A DNA stretch of 15,465 bases, taken from positions 1 through 15,465 of the forward strand of contig UQHO01000046.1 in NCBI GenBank assembly GCA_900540995.1, given 5' to 3'. The stretch comes from an uncultured Collinsella sp. (GTDB lineage: Bacteria; Actinomycetota; Coriobacteriia; Coriobacteriales; Coriobacteriaceae). The position numbers and the translations under genes were made by a program. Shown piece after piece: positions 7,348 to 13,395 of this stretch. The stretch's first letter is position 1. Each line of letters opens with the position of its first letter. The notes under the pieces were generated by a model. That model had not been told where the DNA came from, did not search any database, and saw only the letters and a list, made by a program, of their open reading frames with translations.

Positions 7348-7823
7348 TGGGCATCCGCACGCGCCTGTGCGAGGAGCACGCCCAGGCGACGGTCGAGATG
7401 GCCGTGGTCACGCCCGTCCTGCTGGTTCTGGCGCTTATCGTGTACAACGTCATGGTCTTTGCCGGTGCGGTCGCACGCTTCGATCGCGTGGTGCCCGATA
7501 TCGTGCTAGCACATGCCGTGGCGCCGAGCGGGGAGGGCGATGGCAGCTCCATCGATGCTTCCGCGACCGTTCAGGCTCAGATCCAACATGCCATGGAAGG
7601 CTATGACTTGCTGATCGAGGTCTCGAGCGAACAGGGTGCGACGACATCGGATGGCGGTTTGCTTTCGCTTTCCGGCACGTTTAGGACCTATACCTGCACC
7701 ATGCGCTATGAGCCGTGGCCGAGCTCGCTCAGCGTCGCCGGCGTTTCGCTGGGGGCACCGGCAAAGTTGTCACACGAGCGCGCAGTGACGGTCGATCCAT
7801 GGCGTCCGGGGGTGGTCATGTGA
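7347..7823 (+). CDS. TadE/TadF-like minor pilin
   Basis: This is a second TadE-family protein of 158 residues. Its ATG shares its A with the last base of the preceding TAA stop (TAATG at 7345-7349), and there is no strong ribosome site, so translation is probably coupled. A short leader MGIRTRLCEEH precedes AQATVEMAVVTP (residues 12-23) and a membrane helix to about 39, then a soluble domain. Glu17 is in the prepilin-type position. A frame extension back to 7203 is only the shadow of the upstream gene. The 3' end overlaps the DUF192 start (GTGA at 7820-7823). A TadF-type role is as likely as TadE; sequence alone does not separate them. Confidence 0.82.
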   Translation: MGIRTRLCEEHAQATVEMAVVTPVLLVLALIVYNVMVFAGAVARFDRVVPDIVLAHAVAPSGEGDGSSIDASATVQAQIQHAMEGYDLLIEVSSEQGATTSDGGLLSLSGTFRTYTCTMRYEPWPSSLSVAGVSLGAPAKLSHERAVTVDPWRPGVVM

Positions 7824-8179
7824 CCGCGGTCTCGTCCTACATCGCCTACGCGCGGGCACTCAATAGGCTGGGCTGGACGCCGGCCGAGTTTGCGGTGGCG
7901 GAGTCGTTTGCCGTGCGCCTGCGTGGCATGCTGGGACGGTGTCCGGTTGCCGCCAACGGTCTGCCGCTCGTCATGGCATTTCCACGCTGCTCTTCGGTCC
8001 ATACGTGTTTTATGGCCTATCCCATCGACATCGCCTTCATCGATCGCGACGGCAATATCCTCGCGCGCTACGAAAACGTACGTCCCTGGCGTATGTGCTC
8101 CTGCCCCGGCGCCTGGGCCGCACTAGAGCGCCCTTCAATCATTGTTTCGACCCCTGCTCTCCAACGCGTGCCGGCTTAA
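7820..8179 (+). CDS. DUF192 family protein at the end of the Tad operon
   Basis: The 119-residue product matches the DUF192 family: FPRCSSVHTCFMAYPIDIAFIDRDG, then VRPWR and a C-terminal strand (SCPGAWAALE). The function of the family is not established; members occur next to Tad/Flp loci in many bacteria. I chose the GTG at 7820 because it overlaps the previous stop as GTGA and has GGGGGTGG just upstream; an ATG at 7799 is the alternative and would add seven residues. There is no signal peptide. Being the last gene of the run, it may be a late-added accessory. No terminator hairpin is evident before the next unit, so read-through into the toxin-antitoxin genes is possible. Confidence 0.88.
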   Translation: MTAVSSYIAYARALNRLGWTPAEFAVAESFAVRLRGMLGRCPVAANGLPLVMAFPRCSSVHTCFMAYPIDIAFIDRDGNILARYENVRPWRMCSCPGAWAALERPSIIVSTPALQRVPA

Positions 8180-8182
8180 GAA

Positions 8183-8211
8183 TTGGCGACAGCGGACTTT
8201 CGTCATACGAA
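8183..8211 (+). promoter_or_regulatory. Possible promoter of the toxin-antitoxin operon
   Basis: TTGGCG at 8183-8188 and TACGAA at 8206-8211 are spaced by 17 bases. The -10 match is weak (three of six). It is the best candidate in the short gap and is overlapped by the palindrome at 8198-8212. Confidence 0.3.
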
Positions 8212-8212
8212 A
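8198..8212. promoter_or_regulatory. Palindrome, candidate antitoxin operator
   Basis: TTTCGT-CAT-ACGAAA is a perfect 6-3-6 inverted repeat 25 bases upstream of the toxin start and across the candidate -10. Ribbon-helix-helix antitoxins commonly repress their own operons through short palindromes, so this is the natural operator candidate. Binding is inferred. Confidence 0.5.
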
Positions 8213-8237
8213 TTGGGTAAGATGGAGGAGAAGATGC

Positions 8238-8504
8238 ATGGATGTTGAGATCCATCCCAACGCTAAAAAGCACCTGACGGAAAAGCAGGTGCTTAGCGCT
8301 TGGCTTGCGGTTACTGAGTGCATTCGTCGCGAGTCGAAGGACGAGCCGCCGAGATGGCTTGCGATTGGATGGCTTCCAGATGGTCGAAGTGTGGAACTTG
8401 TTGCGGTCGAACTAATTCGCGGATGGCTCATTATTCATGCTCTGTCTCCGGTTCAGAAGAAATTCTGGCAAGAGATCGAGCGAGCTCGGCAGAGGGGTCG
8501 ATGA
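8238..8504 (+). CDS. Putative type II toxin (small BrnT/RelE-like protein)
   Basis: This 88-residue protein is encoded directly before a ribbon-helix-helix antitoxin and overlaps it by four bases (ATGA at 8501-8504), the usual form of a toxin-antitoxin operon with the toxin first. A GGAGGAG ribosome site at 8224-8230, seven bases before the ATG at 8238, sets the start; the frame is open further upstream into the DUF192 gene. The sequence has an N-terminal HPNAKKHLTEKQVLSAW helix and a strand-rich end (RSVELVAVELIRGWLIIHAL) followed by a basic helix. This is reminiscent of BrnT and RelE-fold toxins, but I see no decisive catalytic motif. If so, it would be a translation-inhibiting RNase. The function is inferred from size, order and partner. 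Confidence 0.65.
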   Translation: MDVEIHPNAKKHLTEKQVLSAWLAVTECIRRESKDEPPRWLAIGWLPDGRSVELVAVELIRGWLIIHALSPVQKKFWQEIERARQRGR

Positions 8505-8788
8505 TGGGCAAGGCATATACGGCTGCCAATGGTCAGGTTGTAACGGATGAAATGATTGACACGTGGTGCGAGTCGTACGAACATGGCGAGTTTCCGGACG
8601 GCGAGCATACCGTTGGGGGGATCGTGCACGGGCGGCCTCCACTCTCAAGTGAAGGGACGGCAACGCTATCGGTCAAGATTCCCCTAGGGATGAAGGAGGC
8701 GATTCGTCGACGGGCGGCGGCTGAAGGAATGACGCCAAGTGAGTTTGCCCGTGCAGCCCTGAGCGAAAAACTTCTTGCGGCGGGTTGA
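8501..8788 (+). CDS. Ribbon-helix-helix antitoxin
   Basis: The 95-residue protein ends in a ribbon-helix-helix DNA-binding domain at about 52-94: a strand ATLSVKIPLG, then a helix KEAIRRRAAAEG, a turn, and a helix SEFARAALSEKLL. Such domains dimerise and bind operator DNA. The N-terminal half (TDEMIDTWCESYEHGEFPDG, then HGRPPLSS) is probably the part that grips the toxin. The start at 8501 overlaps the toxin stop as ATGA; the adjacent ATG at 8504 would also work. It likely represses its own operon through the palindrome at 8198-8212. Domain call firm; antitoxin role from gene order. Confidence 0.75.
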   Translation: MMGKAYTAANGQVVTDEMIDTWCESYEHGEFPDGEHTVGGIVHGRPPLSSEGTATLSVKIPLGMKEAIRRRAAAEGMTPSEFARAALSEKLLAAG

Positions 8789-8844
8789 TGTCTCTAACGT
8801 GCTGTTCTATAGGGTCGAACTTGTGGCTGGCACTGTGCTCAAAA

Positions 8845-8856
8845 ACTTTTTTCAAA
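8845..8856 (+). promoter_or_regulatory. AT-rich element upstream of the tRNA-Phe promoter
   Basis: ACTTTTTTCAAA ends seven bases before the -35 box. A near copy sits at the same place before tRNA-Leu (15148-15158). It may act as an UP element or a factor site for stable RNA promoters. Confidence 0.4.
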
Positions 8857-8863
8857 TTCTCGG

Positions 8864-8891
8864 TTGACCGGAGCGCGTCCTTGGTTATACT
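8864..8891 (+). promoter_or_regulatory. Promoter of tRNA-Phe
   Basis: TTGACC at 8864-8869 and TATACT at 8886-8891 are spaced by 16 bases, close to the vegetative sigma consensus. The tRNA begins 32 bases after the -10, allowing a short 5' leader. Confidence 0.75.
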
Positions 8892-8923
8892 AATCAAGCC
8901 TTGAAACAAGGCACACCTCAAAT

Positions 8924-8978
<55 letters not shown>

Positions 8979-8996
<18 letters not shown>

Positions 8997-9040
8997 CCTT
9001 GAATTGACTAGGACCTCTGCAAAGGGGTCCTTTTCTTTTA
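8979..9040 (+). repeat. 62-bp direct repeat, copy 1 (tRNA-Phe 3' end plus terminator)
   Basis: The stretch starting CGATTCCC in the T-loop and running through the tRNA 3' end, the spacer and the whole terminator recurs exactly at 9165-9226, 186 bases downstream. A tRNA 3'-end duplication is the usual trace of site-specific integration, though here only 124 bases separate the copies. Confidence 0.9.
9010..9039 (+). terminator. Terminator of tRNA-Phe
   Basis: AGGACCTC pairs with GGGGTCCT (one wobble) around a six-base loop, followed by TTTTCTTTT. A strong intrinsic terminator 14 bases after the tRNA. Confidence 0.85.
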
Positions 9041-9054
9041 TGCAGCCCCCACAT

Positions 9055-9171
9055 GGAATCGAACCCCGTGAGGGCGCGGAGCTGAGTAAACGCGTAAGCG
9101 TTTGCCAGCGCAGCTCGCAAGGCGCGTAAGCGCCGCAGCGGTCCGTCCGCGCAGCGCGCGGACGCGATTCC
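9055..9171. repeat. Hairpin module with inverted tRNA-Phe T-loop
   Basis: The module opens with GGAATCGAACCCC (9055-9067), the exact reverse complement of the tRNA-Phe T-arm segment at 8973-8985, and closes with the direct CGATTCC of repeat copy 2. Between them lie nested palindromes: AAACGC-GTAA-GCGTTT (9088-9103) inside an outer GAGCTG/CAGCTC pairing, GGCGC-GTAA-GCGCC (9121-9134), and GTCCGCGC-AGC-GCGCGGAC (9145-9163). No coding capacity is evident. A similar module follows the tRNA-Leu gene. Confidence 0.75.
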
Positions 9172-9226
9172 CTTCCCCGCCACCTTGAATTGACTAGGAC
9201 CTCTGCAAAGGGGTCCTTTTCTTTTA
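9165..9226 (+). repeat. 62-bp direct repeat, copy 2
   Basis: Exact second copy of 8979-9040: 18 bases of the tRNA-Phe 3' end followed by the spacer and a full copy of the terminator. No tRNA body precedes it, so it is a tRNA-end fragment. Confidence 0.9.
9196..9225 (+). terminator. Second copy of the tRNA-Phe terminator
   Basis: Same hairpin and T-rich tail as at 9010-9039. It would stop any transcript crossing the hairpin module before the tandem array. Confidence 0.75.
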
Positions 9227-9240
9227 CCGAGGGCTCCTGC

Positions 9241-9473
9241 GGAAACTGAATCCCGGAATAAAGGCTCAAAGCGGGATGCGCTTTCCACTTTGAGCCTGTT
9301 TGGGAAAGCATGGTCCGGAATCCGGCGTCAGAATGGGACGCGCTTTCCTTTTGCGGCCCTTGACGGAAACTGCATCCCAGATTCCGCGCTCAGAACGGGA
9401 TGCGTTTTCCGCTTTGAGGCCTCGAACGGAAACTGCATCCCAGTCTTTTGCGAAAAAACGGGGCACGCTTTCC
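9241..9473. repeat. Tandem array, four units of about 62 bp, of alternating inverted 14-mers
   Basis: A 14-mer close to GGAAACTGCATCCC occurs at 9241, 9303, 9365 and 9428 (spacing 62, 62, 63). A near reverse complement, GGGATGCGCTTTCC or variants, starts exactly 32 bases after each, at 9273, 9335, 9397 and 9460. The intervening 16-18 bases are related between units but less conserved. Each half can pair with the half before or after it. There is no coding sense: the period is not a multiple of three. Degeneracy is highest in units 2 and 4. Function unknown. Confidence 0.82.
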
Positions 9474-9596
9474 GGCGTTCACTTCCGGCTCGCGTGTGCA
9501 TCTTGGCGTGTACATCTCGGGTTCTGTCTGCCCAGACATTTCTCTCGCTTTTGCGCCACTTTACAGACCATTCGGTCGCCTGTCCGCACACGCGGG

Positions 9597-9602
9597 TATA
9601 CT
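9597..9602 (+). promoter_or_regulatory. Possible -10 box for the GH5 gene
   Basis: TATACT stands 65 bases before the GH5 start. No good -35 is visible at 16-18 bases upstream, so the call is weak. The rest of 9474-9667 holds nothing else I can name. Confidence 0.3.
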
Positions 9603-9667
9603 CAAAACGATACTTATCCTATGCAATACGATGCGGGTTCGACCTGCATGATCCGAAGGGGGCAGTG

Positions 9668-10729
9668 ATGGAGAGGATACTCGGCGTTAATCTCTCTGGC
9701 TGGTTTATTCCCGAGCCTTGGGTGACCCCGTCGCTGTACGCGGCGACCGGTGCATCCAACGCGGCCGAGCTACAGGAGGCCATGGGTACCGCCGCCTATA
9801 ACGAGCGCATGCGCCGCCATTACGAGACGTTTGTGAGCGAGGACGATTTTCGTCGCATGGCGCAGATCGGTCTCAATGCCGTGCGTCTGCCGGTGCCCTG
9901 GTATGCCTTTGGCTCGCAGGAGTCCGATGCGTCCTACATCTCGGTTGTCGACTACATCGACCGTGCGATTGAGTGGGCTGCCAAGTACGACATCCGCGTG
10001 CTGCTCGATCTGGCGACGGTGCCCGGTGGCCAGGGCGATTCCAATGATTCTCCCACCACGCCGGAGGCTGTTGCCGAGTGGCATTCGTCCACCAACGGCC
10101 GCCATGTCGCGCTCGACGTGCTCGAGCGCTTGGCCGATCGCTATGGCGAGGCCGAGAGCCTGCTGGGCATTGAGCTGCTGGACACGCCGCAGATGAGCGT
10201 CCGCAAGGGCCTCTTTACCATGACGGACGGTATTCCGGCCCACTACCTGCGCAACTTCTATCGCGATGCCTATGAGCTCGTCCGTTCGTATATGCCCGAG
10301 GACAAGATCGTCGTCTTTTCGTCGTCGGGGCATCCCAGCGAGTGGAAGCATTTTATGCGCGGCGCCAAGTACAAGAACGTCTACATGGACCTTCACCTGT
10401 ACCATTACCGCGACGAGCATGCGCTCGACATCACGAGCCCCCGCGGGCTGACGACGGCGATTTCGCGCAACAAGCGCGAGCTTAAAGAAGCGATTTCGAC
10501 AGGGTTCCCCGTGCTGGTGGGCGAATGGTCGGGCGCGGCGATCTTTGCCAACTCGTCGGTTACGCCCGAGGGCCGCAATGCCTACGAGCGCGTGTTTATC
10601 GCTAACCAGCTGGCTTCGTTTGCGCCGGCCGCCGGTTGGTTCTTCCAAACGTGGAAGACCGAGAAGCGCATTGCAGCATGGGACGCCCGCGCGGCGCTCG
10701 GTACGCTCGAGCGCGGCATGATTGAATAG
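9668..10729 (+). CDS. GH5-family glycosidase-like protein, acid/base motif altered
   Basis: This 353-residue TIM-barrel protein resembles glycoside hydrolase family 5, nearest to the exo-1,3-beta-glucanase type: GVNLSGWFIPEPWVTPSLY near the start (usual GVNxGGWLVLEPFITPSLF) and NAVRLPVPWYAF with the conserved Arg. HLYHY follows at 243-247, and VGEWSG carries the presumed nucleophile Glu286. The acid/base motif, normally NEP after GIE-L, reads Asp172-Thr173-Pro174, so the general acid Glu is replaced by Thr. The protein may be inactive, altered in mechanism, or non-catalytic. No signal peptide, so it is cytosolic. AAGGGGG about six bases before the ATG at 9668 fixes the start; the longer frame to 9290 runs through the repeat array. 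rsmI follows after six bases. Confidence 0.82.
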   Translation: MERILGVNLSGWFIPEPWVTPSLYAATGASNAAELQEAMGTAAYNERMRRHYETFVSEDDFRRMAQIGLNAVRLPVPWYAFGSQESDASYISVVDYIDRAIEWAAKYDIRVLLDLATVPGGQGDSNDSPTTPEAVAEWHSSTNGRHVALDVLERLADRYGEAESLLGIELLDTPQMSVRKGLFTMTDGIPAHYLRNFYRDAYELVRSYMPEDKIVVFSSSGHPSEWKHFMRGAKYKNVYMDLHLYHYRDEHALDITSPRGLTTAISRNKRELKEAISTGFPVLVGEWSGAAIFANSSVTPEGRNAYERVFIANQLASFAPAAGWFFQTWKTEKRIAAWDARAALGTLERGMIE

Positions 10730-10735
10730 GTTGAT

Positions 10736-11614
10736 ATGACGCAAAACAGCGCCCATACGGGCAAACTCTATGTGGTCGGAACGCCCATCGGCAACCTGGG
10801 CGACCTGTCCCCGCGCGTTGGCGAGGCGTTTGCCGTCGCCGATGCCATCTGCTGCGAAGACACGCGCGTGACGTCAAAGCTACTGATGCACCTGGGCATT
10901 TCCAAGCCGCTTGTCCGTTGTGACGAGAATGTGATTGCCAGCCGCGCCGCCGGCCTGGTCGACCGTCTGCTGGCGGGGGAGACCCTCGCCTTTGCCTCGG
11001 ACGCCGGCATGCCGAGTGTGTCCGATCCCGGCCAGGCGCTGGTCGAGGCGGCGCGCGAGGCCGATGTGCCCGTCGAGGTCATCCCTGGGCCGTCCGCGTG
11101 CGTCACGGCGCTCGTCTCATCCGGCATTCCCTGCGAGCACTTTTTCTTCGAAGGCTTTTTGGGCCGCAAGCACGGCGACCGCGTGCGCCGTTTGCAGCGC
11201 CTTGCCGTGGTGCCCGGCGCGCTCATCTTCTACGAGTCTCCACATCGCATCGTGGCGACGCTCGAGGCCGTGGCAGAGGTCTTTCCCCAGCGTGAGGTTG
11301 CCGTCTGCCGCGAACTCACCAAGCTGCACGAGGAGGTCTTGCGCGGGCCCGCTGCCCAGCTTGCCGAGGAGCTGTGTGCTCGCGGCGAGGTAAAAGGCGA
11401 GATCGCGCTGGTCATCGCACCGCCGAGCGAGGACGAGGAGGCCGGTATCGTGCCGGTTGGCGCTGCGGCGGCAGATCCCGACGAGGCCCTGCACGAGGAT
11501 ATCCGCGCCGCGCTCGAGGAGGGGGAGCCCGCCTCTGCGGTGGCCAAGCGCCTGTCTCAGAAGTATTCGCGCCGCAAGCGCGATGTCTATGCCATGGTGC
11601 TCGATATGCAATAG
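10736..11614 (+). CDS. rsmI: 16S rRNA (cytidine(1402)-2'-O)-methyltransferase RsmI
   Basis: RsmI 2'-O-methylates C1402 in the decoding centre of 16S rRNA using S-adenosylmethionine. The 292 residues match the family length and carry its blocks: YVVGTPIGNLGDLSPR (12-27), CEDTR (40-44), SDAGMPSVSDPG (88-99), VIPGPSA (115-121), the FEGFLGRK segment (138-145), YESPHR (166-171), CRELTKLHEE (191-200) and KGEIALVI (220-227). The C-terminal part holds an acidic linker and a short helical domain. It starts six bases after the GH5 stop with only a weak ribosome site (TAGG), so coupling to the GH5 gene is likely. No residue is missing. Confidence 0.96.
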   Translation: MTQNSAHTGKLYVVGTPIGNLGDLSPRVGEAFAVADAICCEDTRVTSKLLMHLGISKPLVRCDENVIASRAAGLVDRLLAGETLAFASDAGMPSVSDPGQALVEAAREADVPVEVIPGPSACVTALVSSGIPCEHFFFEGFLGRKHGDRVRRLQRLAVVPGALIFYESPHRIVATLEAVAEVFPQREVAVCRELTKLHEEVLRGPAAQLAEELCARGEVKGEIALVIAPPSEDEEAGIVPVGAAAADPDEALHEDIRAALEEGEPASAVAKRLSQKYSRRKRDVYAMVLDMQ

Positions 11615-11683
11615 ATGGAGGATATCCGGCCCTTGCGCTAGAATCATCCCCTGTATGCAACGTTTTTCTGGAGGACAAACCCC

Positions 11684-13285
11684 ATGGATCAAAGCAAGCC
11701 TTCGTTCTTTATCACGACGCCCATCTACTACGTCAACGCCGATCCGCACCTGGGCACGGCTTATTCCACCATCATCGCCGACGTCCAGGCTCGCTATCGC
11801 CGCTCCGCCGGCTATAACGTCAAGTTTTTGACCGGCATGGACGAGCACGGCGAGAAGGTCGCCGAGGCCGCAGCCAAGCATGGCATGACGCCGCAGGAGT
11901 GGACCGACAGCCAGGCTCCGCACTTCAAGGAGCTTTGGAGCAAGCTCGAGATTTCCAACGACGACTTCATCCGCACCACCGAGCCGCGCCAGCATCATGC
12001 CGTGCAGTACCTGTGGGAGCGCATGAAGGAGTCCGGCTACCTGTATAAGGGCAGCTACGACGGTTGGTACTGCGTGCCCGACGAGACCTATTTCACCGAT
12101 ACGCAGGTCCAGAAGGGCGACGAGGAGTACGGCAGCGTCGGCCAGCACCTGTGCCCCGACTGCCACCGTCCGCTTGAGCGCGTGCAGGAGGAGTCCTACT
12201 TCTTTAAGCTTTCCGCCTTTCAGGACAAGCTGCTCAAGCTCTATGACGAGCACCCCGACTTTGTCGAGCCTGCTTTCCGCATGAACGAGGTGCGCAGCTT
12301 TGTCGAGGGCGGCCTCAACGACCTTTCCGTGAGCCGCACGAGCTTTGACTGGGGCATCCAGGTTCCCTTTGACGAGGGCCACGTGACCTACGTGTGGTTC
12401 GATGCGCTGCTCAACTATATGACGGCCGTCGGCTACGGCGTCGACACCGACGAGGCCCGTGCCGAGCTGGCCTATCGCTGGCCCGCGCAGTTCCACATCG
12501 TGGGTAAGGACATCATCCGCTTCCACTGCGTCATTTGGCCCGCCATGCTCATGGCCATCGGCGAGGCCCTGCCCGAGCATGTCTTTGCCCACGGCTTTTT
12601 GACCGTGCGCAATGCCGAGACCGGCAAGGCCGAGAAGATGTCCAAGAGCCGCGGCAACGCTATCGCTCCGCAGGACGTTATCGACATGCTGGGCGTCGAG
12701 GGCTATCGCTACTACTTTATGACCGACGTCGTCCCCGGCACCGACGGCGCCATCAGCTTCGATCGCATGGAGCAGGTCTACAACGCCGACCTGGCCAACA
12801 GCTGGGGCAACCTTATCTCGCGTTCGCTCAACATGAGCGGCAAGTACTTTGATGGCTGCGCGCCCGCCAAGCCCGCATCGTTCGATGCGTTCGACAACCC
12901 GCTGGCAAAGATCGCCGACGGTCTGGTCGAGCGCTACATGGCCAAGATGGACGCGCTCGATTACGGTGGAGCTAAGGACGAGGTCATGGAGCTCATCCAC
13001 GCCGCCAACCACTACATCGAGGATTCCGAGCCTTGGGCGCTTGCCAAGGACGAGGCCAAGGCTGACGAGCTGGCGTTTGTGATCTACAACCTGCTCGAGG
13101 CCATCCGCATTGCCGCTCACCTGCTGATGCCGCTCATGCCTCAGACCTCTGCCGAGGCCCTGCGCCGCCTGTCCTGCGAGAACGAGGCCGCGACCGACGA
13201 CCTCAAGGGCATTTGCGCTTGGGGCCTGCTTGCTGGTGGTCAGCCCGTCGAGAAGGGCGATCCGCTGTTCCCGCGTCTGGCGTAG
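11684..13285 (+). CDS. metG: Methionyl-tRNA synthetase
   Basis: MetG attaches methionine to tRNA-Met, both initiator and elongator. It is a class I synthetase: the HIGH-type motif is HLGT (22-25) after TTPIYYVNADP, and the KMSKS motif is at 318-322 followed by RGN. The zinc-knuckle region has Cys130-Val-Pro-Asp133 and Cys157-Pro-Asp-Cys160, so one of four usual Cys is Asp, a change seen in some MetG types. The anticodon-binding helical domain ends the protein at 533 residues; the C-terminal tRNA-binding (EMAP-like) domain of longer MetG proteins is absent. GGAGGA at 11670-11675 is eight bases before the ATG. TAGAAT at 11639-11644 could be a -10 box, without a clear -35. Confidence 0.97.
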   Translation: MDQSKPSFFITTPIYYVNADPHLGTAYSTIIADVQARYRRSAGYNVKFLTGMDEHGEKVAEAAAKHGMTPQEWTDSQAPHFKELWSKLEISNDDFIRTTEPRQHHAVQYLWERMKESGYLYKGSYDGWYCVPDETYFTDTQVQKGDEEYGSVGQHLCPDCHRPLERVQEESYFFKLSAFQDKLLKLYDEHPDFVEPAFRMNEVRSFVEGGLNDLSVSRTSFDWGIQVPFDEGHVTYVWFDALLNYMTAVGYGVDTDEARAELAYRWPAQFHIVGKDIIRFHCVIWPAMLMAIGEALPEHVFAHGFLTVRNAETGKAEKMSKSRGNAIAPQDVIDMLGVEGYRYYFMTDVVPGTDGAISFDRMEQVYNADLANSWGNLISRSLNMSGKYFDGCAPAKPASFDAFDNPLAKIADGLVERYMAKMDALDYGGAKDEVMELIHAANHYIEDSEPWALAKDEAKADELAFVIYNLLEAIRIAAHLLMPLMPQTSAEALRRLSCENEAATDDLKGICAWGLLAGGQPVEKGDPLFPRLA

Positions 13286-13327
13286 AGACCGCGCGAGCGC
13301 CATATCGGCAATTTGCTGTTTAGATGT

Positions 13328-13359
13328 AAGGGCATGGCCGCAACGGTCCATGCCCTTTT
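13328..13359 (+). terminator. Terminator of metG
   Basis: AAGGGCATGG pairs with CCATGCCCTT (ten bases) around a loop that can pair further (CCG/CGG), followed by a short T run. It lies 43 bases after the metG stop. Confidence 0.85.
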
Positions 13360-13395
13360 GTTTCAAGACGCCGCCACCATGCTAAGGAGGCAACT

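Noticed and set aside
9241..9473. CRISPR array
   Set aside because: Repeats are only 14 bases and alternate in orientation, spacers resemble one another, and no cas genes are near.
9290..9667. N-terminal extension of the GH5 frame by 126 residues
   Set aside because: It runs through the tandem repeat array, has no family resemblance or ribosome site, and the ATG at 9668 has a good ribosome site right before the conserved GVNLSGW.
12071..12163. MetG zinc knuckle with Asp instead of one Cys as a defect
   Set aside because: Some MetG types lack part or all of the zinc Cys set, and the rest of the enzyme is intact, so this is ordinary variation.
11117..13366. 749-residue open frame on the - strand
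   Set aside because: It lies antisense to metG and rsmI, whose family motifs are clear. Long antisense frames are expected in GC-rich codon-biased genes.
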